Assembly (NCBI GenBank): GCA_037013495.1
Contig: CM072810.1
Span: 20,467,343-20,531,342, forward strand
Length of the DNA stretch: 64,000 nucleotides
Reading direction: 5' to 3'
DNA from: Hippophae tibetana
Lineage: Eukaryota > Streptophyta > Magnoliopsida > Rosales > Elaeagnaceae
Shown here in pieces: positions 56,542-64,000 of this stretch. The notes under the pieces are model-generated. The model worked only from the letters and a program-made list of their open reading frames with translations, was not told where the DNA came from and did no database searches. The position numbers were made by a program, and so were the translations under genes. Numbering within the stretch: position 1 is the stretch's first letter; each line of letters opens with the position of its first letter.

Positions 56542-58816
56542 TCATTTGACACCTTCCTCGTTTTCCGGGAAGACAAACTGTAGGTCTTCGTTGTCTCTAT
56601 AAACTTGAACGAGGGCAGCAGCTTTGTAAACAAACATCCCAAACATGGCTGGAACAAGCTGTAACCAAAAATAAAAAAGAATGAAAGATTTACAAGAAAC
56701 ACGAGTAACTCTGATACGAGCTTCTACTAGTATTGACATCCAAGCTACGCATTTATGGAGAAGAATTCATGATAGGAAACAAAAAAGTTGTTATTAATTA
56801 CCTGGAAATCGAAGTAGTCACTGGAAAAATATTGATGGGAGAGAACCCAAAAACCGTATATTGCTGCTGGGATTACAAGCCTTGGAGATGAAAGAGCAAT
56901 ACTACTACCTTTGATTGTCTTTTGGAGCGCATCCTGTAGATCTTCGCTTCTTATTCCAATTCTGTGGAAAATAATAAATTTCAGATTAGACAAGAAAAAA
57001 GAGGTAAGGATTATTTGGCTGTGAAGAAGTAGGACATGGATTATGACATCAATTCAAACTTCAAAAAATAAAAGATCAAAACAATTCTTTTACTTCTTTG
57101 ACTTCTTCTGCCTGAAGATTTGAGGAACTACTTCTCTAGAAAGGTTGTCTGTGTGTTGGTATAAAAGTTGAAGGTACAAGCAACTGCATTGTTAATGACA
57201 AGTTAAATTTCCAGAAGAAACATAAGCTGCTAAAATAAAATCAAAAGTATCTCCGGTTTTCTCAAAAATAAATAAATAAATGAAGACATTATAAAAGAAG
57301 TATGATTTTAACTTAAAATCCCACTGGCAACCCACAACAGACAATGTTTAACTGCTAATTGTAATTATAATTATAGATCATTTGATTCGGATTTTGGAGA
57401 TTTCTTGAAAAATGTCTCAAAATGGTGTAAATGATTCCAGATGTACATAATTCATCTACAACCTATCTATGAGCGATTTTGGTACACTTTTCACTTAAGC
57501 TCCAAAAACCTACGATTTTGGGGCCTCAAAGTGCATTTGTTTATGTATACCCTCTTAAAGTAGAGGGAGCTGGACCAATCCCATGCCCCTTTCCACAATA
57601 ATATTGTTTGGGCTAAACCAAGAAAATGGGAGACAAAAACTTATATGGCTATTCCATGACTTTTCATTTTTGATTATATCATGCAAGGCTAAGTAAGCTA
57701 TTGCTGTCATGTAATCAACTTTGAACTAATTCAGAAAGAAAGCATCAACCAACCTGAAAAGAACCCCTATGGAATAGCTAACAGCAGCCTGTGCAGTAGA
57801 GAAGTAAATCAGTTTTTTAAAACGAACGTAAACTTTATACACTGGAAATCTTTATCCCTTGTCTAAAGAAGATATTAAACCTAATGCTCGGGGATATTGT
57901 TGTAAACACCATACGTTCAAGCTGTTCCTTCTTCACGGCAATCATATATAAACAAATTAAAAATACACAAGCAGAGTGATCTTGTTTCTCTTATATTTCT
58001 TCAATAACTTTTCAGAAACTTCATTTACACAATGGCTGTGTAAAGTTAAACTAGAAAAATAAGTCTCTTTCTTTTTTCTTGAATATTACCTGGACTGACA
58101 GGACAAGTAAACAATACCCACTACATGCAGTTCCAATACCAATAGATAGAAGCATCAGCTCCCTCTTGATCTGCAGATGAAGGACAATTCAGCTTCTTCC
58201 CAACTAGTAAAGCCTTTTTAAACTGTGAGTCCATGAAGGAATTTAAACCAATAAAGCCTGTTTCCAAACAATTCGAAGAATATGCTGATATTCACATGAA
58301 AGGTTACAATTAACTTCTCTTATGTATTTAGAAGTTACAACTCCAAAAACAATCAATGACATTAGATCCGAAACGATTTATTTGAAAGCATATTAATTTT
58401 TTGCATTTAACCCACCCACTTTGTAACTTGATCTATATATGTCATAGAAGTTATAACATTCAATGGCAGAAAGAAAACAAGTAAAACAATGTAATAGATA
58501 ATACATGGCACAACATAAATAAGTCTAGATTCTAAAGGAAACTAAGCATCTATTTGTTTATGCTTATGTTAAAAGTGGTTTCAAAGAATGTGTTTTCTGA
58601 ACCTCAAAGCACTTCTGCCAATTTTTGTTTTTTTTGGGGTCTAGAAGCGCATTTTTTTCGTAAGTGCTTTTATAATATCACATTAGCATAACATACAAAC
58701 AGCACCCTGGTCAATGACAGCAACATAATCAAGAAACATACTGAGTTGAGGCATCATACAGCTTCATATTGGAGAAGATTCAGTCTCTTTCTTTTATCAC
58801 TTTCATCCAGCTGTGC
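56542..58816 (-). CDS. Membrane-protein gene, exons 3-7 (well supported)
   Basis: Five consecutive exons have consensus splice sites: acceptors ATAACAG, CATCTGCAG, TGCACAG, TTCCACAG and GGTTACAG; donors GTATGATG, GTAATATT, GTTGGTT and GTAATTAA. They encode all four predicted membrane helices and the C-terminal ENEEGVK. Introns 3-6 are 589, 301, 792 and 143 bp. No stops occur in the joined frame. Confidence 0.85.
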
Positions 58817-61800
58817 CTGTTATAAACATTCAAACAAGTAAAATTGAAAATGATATGTCATTCACTACAGCAGCAAAAAAGATAGAACAGTCACTGAAGG
58901 TCACATTTCAGATCCATATTCGAGCAGTTAATTTTTGAGAAGTACACAAATAATTGGCAATTTCCCGGACAAATACAATTTGTGTAATATTTAAATTTTA
59001 GGAATGGCACGACGTCGATCTTCTTTTATTCAAGTATTTTCAAGTTATACCATTGTTAAACCATCAAAAGCCCTCCATTTTAAGGTAAACTGTTCTCTTT
59101 CACATGCATATTACATAGGTTTTCATTTGGAAAGATTCTAACGTGTATATCAAAAGTTATGTACATTTTAAGATAGACGGATCAATCCCTCTTCTCATAA
59201 GTGTAACTTTGACAATGAGGGATCAATCCCCCCTTTAGACGGATCAATTCCAATAACTTATTTTTGCAATCTGAGCTCTATTTTACGCATTTTTAGCCTA
59301 GTTAGCTCCTAACAACCACTCTTTTAATGCTACATCATATTGTGACGTTTTAAGTTTCACTAGCTTTTGAGAGTTTTATTATAAATACATCATAACTCCC
59401 GTTCTGCCTTACCTACACTTTATACAAGCACATAGAAACTACATCTTCACATGCTCATGCATCTAGGCAGTTTATTCCATATTCTTCCATGTTCATATAA
59501 TTTCTTCATGATTAGGATTTTGTCATGCTTGCATCAATTAAATATATGAGGTAATAATTTATTGATTTAATTATTATGTTTTCAAGCTATTTTTTCTAAA
59601 GCTTAATTGATTGTTTTAGGATTTATAAGTTGATTTCATTTATTGGATATACGCTTGAATCTTCTAGTTAGTATTATTCATTATTAAATCTATACGCTTA
59701 AATCTTACAGTTAATATTACTCATTATTAAATCCATTCTAAAATACAACTTGTACTTGTGCTATTTATTCTAAATTTTAAGGTGCTAGGGTTGACATGTT
59801 CAGTAGTTAGTGTGATTTGAATTTATCGAAGTGTTGGTCTGAATCAGACATACTAGTTTGAAAGATTCTGAAAAGAGTGATGGCTAACTAGTAGAATACA
59901 TTGGACGATTTATCTAGGAAGGGTAGTCTAAGACCTGTTTTGTACTAAATGTTATTTTTCATAATAGATAGGTTGGGTGATCTCAACACCGGTGGTTTTC
60001 CTATTAGATCATTGTGGTGGCCAATGGTAAATTTAGGATTTATATTTAAGAGAGGTATCATAAACATAAAAAATAATATTAGTTAATTTTTAGTTATTAT
60101 TCTTTTTTTTTAAATAGTAATTTCTTTTTTAACTAAAAAAGATGTTATGGGTATCTGATTTTAGTAAAATATGTTCAAATTATTAAGTTTTTATGAGATT
60201 CTGAGTATTAAAAGCTTAAAATTTAAAACTTAGGAGAACATGGTTATGTTATATGCATGTAATTTATCTATAATTTTATAAATATTACACTTAAAATTTT
60301 ATTTGCCAAGAGTGGAGGTGGAGCATATACCCTTCTTCGTCAACTCTACATTCATCCGTTTTTTGTGGTGGCCTAGGTTATTTTCACCTAAATATCGCGT
60401 TTCATTTATTTATTTTCCACATTTATTTTATATGCAATTGCTACCTAACTGCTGTAATTAATTTATTAATTTGAAATTTATAATTTTTTAAAAAACCCTA
60501 TTCATCCCTATGGGTTGTTAGTTCCGTAATTTTCAATTTTGAATTTAATTTCCTTTAGTTTTTTGGTTTCTTTTTTTCTTTCTTCTTTTGGAATATCTCA
60601 TCACAAGCATACCTTAGCAACACCTTTTTTATTTATTGGCGCAATGTTGTCTCCTAATATCCATTCCCGGGTCCTTGAGAGTTTCAGAAGCCCTCCATCT
60701 TCATGACTTCCCATGACCTAACAATATTAAATTCATCCAAATATTTAAAGAAAAATAAATTAATGCATCAGAAAACAATCAAGACAACTAGTTGACAGTT
60801 ACAAGTCTTAAGCAAAAGGAAGAAATAAGCAAATAAGTTAACTAGCATTTGAGACCTGAAATAATCGAAATTTAAGCAGGGTTATATATAATGCTAAAAC
60901 AAAACTAGGCAAATCCAGATTATGCAGCAAGAACTTGCAAAGAAATGCTTCAGCCAGTTCGGATAATTATGATAACCTTTCTAGTATCCACCACACTTAT
61001 CTTATTTGTCAATTGATTTATTCACTTAGGGCGGTTCCAAGATAATGTGCTTTTGTCAGCAAGCACAAAATATACTTTCTGAATCCTGAAAGCATTTTTG
61101 ACACAGTAGAAATATTAAACGGAAGAAATTTATCTAAACAAAATATGTGAAGAGGAGAATGAGGAATATAAATAAAGTCATTCTTATTGTTCGTTATATA
61201 TATAAAGTTGAGAGATTACATGTGTATTTATAGAAATAATAATACTAAAACTCTAATTGAAGGAAACTTAATCATAATTATCTTCTATTCTATTTATAAT
61301 AGTATTAAATATCTAATATTTCATTCTTCCCCTCAAATTGAACATAGATAAGTTCAGCTTTAACAGTTACAAAGGACAATAAAACAAAATAGTAAAAACA
61401 ATCTGTCACAGGTGAAGTTGAATCTCAAAATTGCTTACAATAATCTTGCCAAGAGTGTAAAAATAGTCACTAAATCAACCAAAAATAACTAAATAATTGA
61501 TTATTCCACTTTGCTAATAACATTAACCTTGAGTGAAGACATAGCCCACGTATAGTAGAAAATCCCTAAGAGTTTAGGTGACACAAAAAAGAATCCTTAA
61601 GACACATAAAAGCAACAGAAGATGCGGTTCCATAGGCTAAACCACACTGAAAAGGGTTTCTGAAAATTGGAATAATCAGCCCTTTAGGCTGATGACTTAA
61701 TGAAAATATAGTCATTAGCGTACTTTTTTACTTAATATTTACTTATTTTATTCAATAAATATATATTTTATTGCCAAAAATATTAAAATATAAACTTTTT

Positions 61801-63835
61801 AATGAAAAGGGATGAAAATATAAATTTTGGAATTTTTATGGATTTTTTTATGAATTTTTAACGTAGGACCAATTAGGAGCTGCCATGTGGCATGCTACGC
61901 AAGCAGAGGAGCTAATTGGGCAAGCCACGCAGACATCACGCAAGCACAAAGAGAGAATCATGTTACACCGCATGTGAGGAGGATGAAACGCGTGCCACGT
62001 ATCAACACGACGTTCAATTCGAATTCGAAAATTGGTTAACGCGCTATGCCACATGTCACTACGCCATTGCTCTGTGCATTCCAAACGCGCGCCACGCCAT
62101 ATGTCGCCGCGTGTCGCTGACTCAAGGAGCGTTGACTCTGACTGATCTCCCTTGCCACGCGTCGTTCCCTAATTCGCCCAATGAATTCTTAATGCCACTT
62201 GTTGAGCTGTGATTGGCTAGATCTGTTAGTTTTGCTTGTTTTGATCGTAGCCCTTAAGCTTTATTTAAGCCCCTAATCCCTCCATAAACCCTAATTAGCC
62301 TCCATTAGCATAATTTTGATCAATTTTTAGAGCTAAAAAGAGAGAAAAATTGAAAAAACAACACAATTTTGGTGGAGATTAATTCTACAATTCAAGAGAT
62401 TGATTGTATTTCTTCTTATACCCTTTTCTTTATCAATTTTTATGTCTTTATGAAAAATATGAGTTTTATGACCACAATTATGTGTAATTAATTAATTAAT
62501 CTAAGGATCTTATGAATCCAATTTTCACCATGTGGATTTAATATTTTATTATAATTTAATTATATTATTTAATCTGATTTATATGCTATTGATTGTTTGG
62601 CCAATAATTTATCTATAGAGGAAATTAAATAGATTTGAAAGAATTATTTAATTGTTTGTCTTGATTAAATAACATGCATAGTTTTCAAATAGAGATGTAT
62701 GATTTTAATATATGTGATCCATAATTGATGAACTTAATGATTAGTATGCAATTTAATTGGTATGAAAGTGTGATTAAATTAATTACTATATAGTGTGTAG
62801 TTTACTTGAGAAAGGAATACATGCTAGTTTACTTTAAGTATTCTTAGATATTTTCTTATATATCTTTTTAGTTACCAAATTTGATTTAATTAATTATTGT
62901 TATTTACTTTAATTATTTTAATTTTGCTTACTTAAATTATAAAAAATTGATTTTTATTTTTTTTAGTTTTAAAAATTTGTTTCTAATAAAATAATCTCCG
63001 TGGGAACGATCTTTTCTTATTATTATATTAATTGTTGCGATACGTATACTTGTATATTCATTACACACACTTCGTGTGTGTCGATCACAGGCACCTGAGT
63101 GGTAGCAATGCAAATAACGACAACATCAAGTAAATAAAGGTTGACATAAGTAGCTACACAAGTAGTAGAAAGACACAATCTAACTCTTCTTCTCAAGTTG
63201 AAGCATAAATATCAAATATGTTCAACTTGAATAATGAAGTATAAACATAATTCTTAGGGCAATAAAGAACCTTATTAATATAGGGCATTAGTTCTCCAAT
63301 TTTATCAAGTATAAAATGATAACTCTTTAATTAGGTTTATATAAACATATAACCAAACAATCTTCATTCAACCAAATTGTAACCTCAATTATTTAACTAG
63401 TGCATATAACTCATAAAGCAGCAACATAGGTACTTACCCAAAAATGTCGAACCATATAGCAACATCAGAGACAAGAAATCCAACAACTAAATCATAGAAG
63501 AACCAACAATACCATAGAAGAAGACCATCAACACAAGGTGGTAAACGGCAATATGAAAAACTCTTCCTACCATCTGCAATTGGTGTCAACCATAAAACCC
63601 AACCGACACATATCCATAAAAACAAACTGATGAAAGCATACATTTTTGCCTCGATCATAGTGTAAGCCTATAACCTTTAGCCACCTACAAGCTCATAAAC
63701 TCTAGTTGCCTGTAAGCCCAAAAGCCAAAATCCTAACCTGGATCCAATCTCCATGGCTATAGACCAAAACGCTCTGAAATTGGACAAGTGCCGGTTACTA
63801 AAAAAATCAGTGTTCATAGATGGCAATGAGGTCAT
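56542..63835 (-). CDS. Four-helix plastid-type membrane protein, ATP synthase protein I/CGL160-like, 7 exons
   Basis: The exons on the minus strand are 63738-63835 (tentative), 60613-60706, 58760-58816, 58090-58170, 57754-57788, 56802-56961 and 56542-56658. They join in phase to 642 bp (213 residues plus TGA). Residues 1-32 would be a Ser/Asn/Arg-containing plastid presequence. Residues 34-83 are hydrophilic (LSRTREWILGDN, DESDKRKRLNLLQYEA). Then come four hydrophobic segments: about 89-108 (LLSIGIGTACSGYCLLVLSV), 110-124 (AAVSYSIGVLF), 149-164 (RLVIPAAIYGFWVL) and 176-195 (LVPAMFGMFVYKAAALVQVY), with an acidic tail. The pattern and the PRLV-P and YK-A---Q spacings resemble the Atp1/UncI domain of CGL160, a thylakoid ATP-synthase assembly factor. 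Identity to that family is inference. Exon 2 could instead begin at 60717 after a TTAG acceptor, but that puts the tentative exon 1 out of frame. A solo LTR sits in intron 1. Confidence 0.75.
58817..60612 (-). other. Intron 2 of membrane-protein gene
   Basis: About 1.8 kb, AT-rich and non-coding. A 43-bp unit (TATACGCTTGAATCTTCTAG...) is duplicated in tandem at 59648-59735. No transposon domain is recognised. Confidence 0.6.
60613..60706 (-). CDS. Membrane-protein gene, exon 2
   Basis: It reads HEDGGLLKLSRTREWILG and DNIAPINKKGVAK before donor GTATGCTTG, and joins in frame to AQLDESDKRK of exon 3. The acceptor is ambiguous (60707 or 60718). Confidence 0.7.
61690..63087 (+). mobile_element. 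Solo LTR of the 12.4-kb Athila family in intron 1
   Basis: It runs from TGATGACTTAATGAAAATAT to GTGTGTGTCGATCA, 1398 bp, the same LTR family as 35312-36870 but in the opposite chromosomal orientation. Flanking bases are TAGGC (61685-61689) and CAGGC (63088-63092), a target duplication with one mismatch. It is antisense to the host gene. Confidence 0.9.
63088..63737. other. Remainder of intron 1 of membrane-protein gene
   Basis: No recognisable feature apart from an unassigned 74-codon minus-strand frame at 63434-63658 without a known domain. Confidence 0.4.
63738..63835 (-). CDS. Membrane-protein gene, tentative exon 1
   Basis: An ATG at 63835 opens MTSLPSMNTDFFSNRHLSNF and runs to MEIGS and a consensus donor CCAG|GTTAGG. 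Its phase fits exon 2 if exon 2 begins at 60706. The composition is compatible with a plastid targeting sequence, but the link is inferred from phase and position only. Confidence 0.5.
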
Positions 63836-64000
63836 ATATGGTGACTGTTGGTTTGATTTGGGAACAAGAACGCATCACTTTCTAACACTGCAGAGAAGAG
63901 AGTGTGCGAACAACGAACAATGAATGAGTCTGATGTCGGTTATTTATTTGGCTTGGTGGCTGAATTTTGGGATGGTGAGGGTGTCGATTAGGGTCATGTA
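63836..64000. other. Upstream flank of membrane-protein gene
   Basis: Probable 5' UTR/promoter side of the minus-strand gene. Nothing specific recognised. Confidence 0.3.

Noticed and set aside
61848-62212. Cys/His-containing frames on both strands (78 and 98 codons)
   Set aside because: They lie in the GC-richer half of a solo LTR. Corresponding frames are not kept in the other LTR copies.

Overview
This window looks like nuclear DNA of a flowering plant, probably a eudicot. It is very AT-rich, has two spliced plastid-type genes with GT-AG introns, and is otherwise mostly Ty3/gypsy LTR-retrotransposon DNA of several lineages (Athila, Tat, Tekay-like chromovirus, and a tRNA-Met-primed chromovirus). 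No prokaryotic genes, CRISPR arrays or operons are visible. The species cannot be named from sequence alone.

Host genes, both on the minus strand: (1) A plastid-lipid-associated protein/fibrillin gene at 1224-17525. Its eight exons join in frame into 282 residues with a transit-peptide-like N terminus. Exons 1-5 lie at 15721-17525 and exons 6-8 at 1224-2519. Intron 5 is about 13.2 kb and holds a 0.93-kb foldback repeat, a G17 tract and a decayed Tat-lineage retrotransposon. (2) A four-helix membrane protein gene resembling the ATP synthase protein I/CGL160 family at 56542-63835. It has seven inferred exons (exon 1 tentative), and a solo Athila LTR sits in its first intron.

Mobile layout: 3349-4276 foldback; about 6.4-15.65 kb Tat element on the minus strand, with a coiled-coil remnant on the opposite strand and an array of ~112-bp repeats downstream of integrase, its RT split by a 1.6-kb insertion; 17.5-22.7 kb intergenic with small tandem repeats; 22.7-31.2 kb a scrambled mosaic of chromovirus ends and LTRs in both orientations, an Athila-type LTR with PBS, an Athila protease fragment and a first block of an 86-bp satellite; 31.5-33.0 kb Tekay-like solo LTR; 33.6-35.3 kb second 86-bp satellite block with a six-monomer higher-order pattern; 35312-47711 a complete-length Athila element (minus strand) with two LTRs, PBS, PPT and a perfect 5-bp target duplication, its integrase split by a foreign solo LTR that has its own duplication; 47.7-53.0 kb a chromovirus (plus strand) whose gag-protease junction is split by another solo LTR of the 12.4-kb Athila family; 53.8-55.9 kb the 3' end and LTR of a Tekay-like element.

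No retroelement here has an intact reading frame. The main points of interest are the fibrillin coding sequence surviving a TE-filled giant intron, several nested insertions whose target duplications can be read directly, an unnamed satellite with higher-order structure, and a long hairpin lying inside a transcribed intron.
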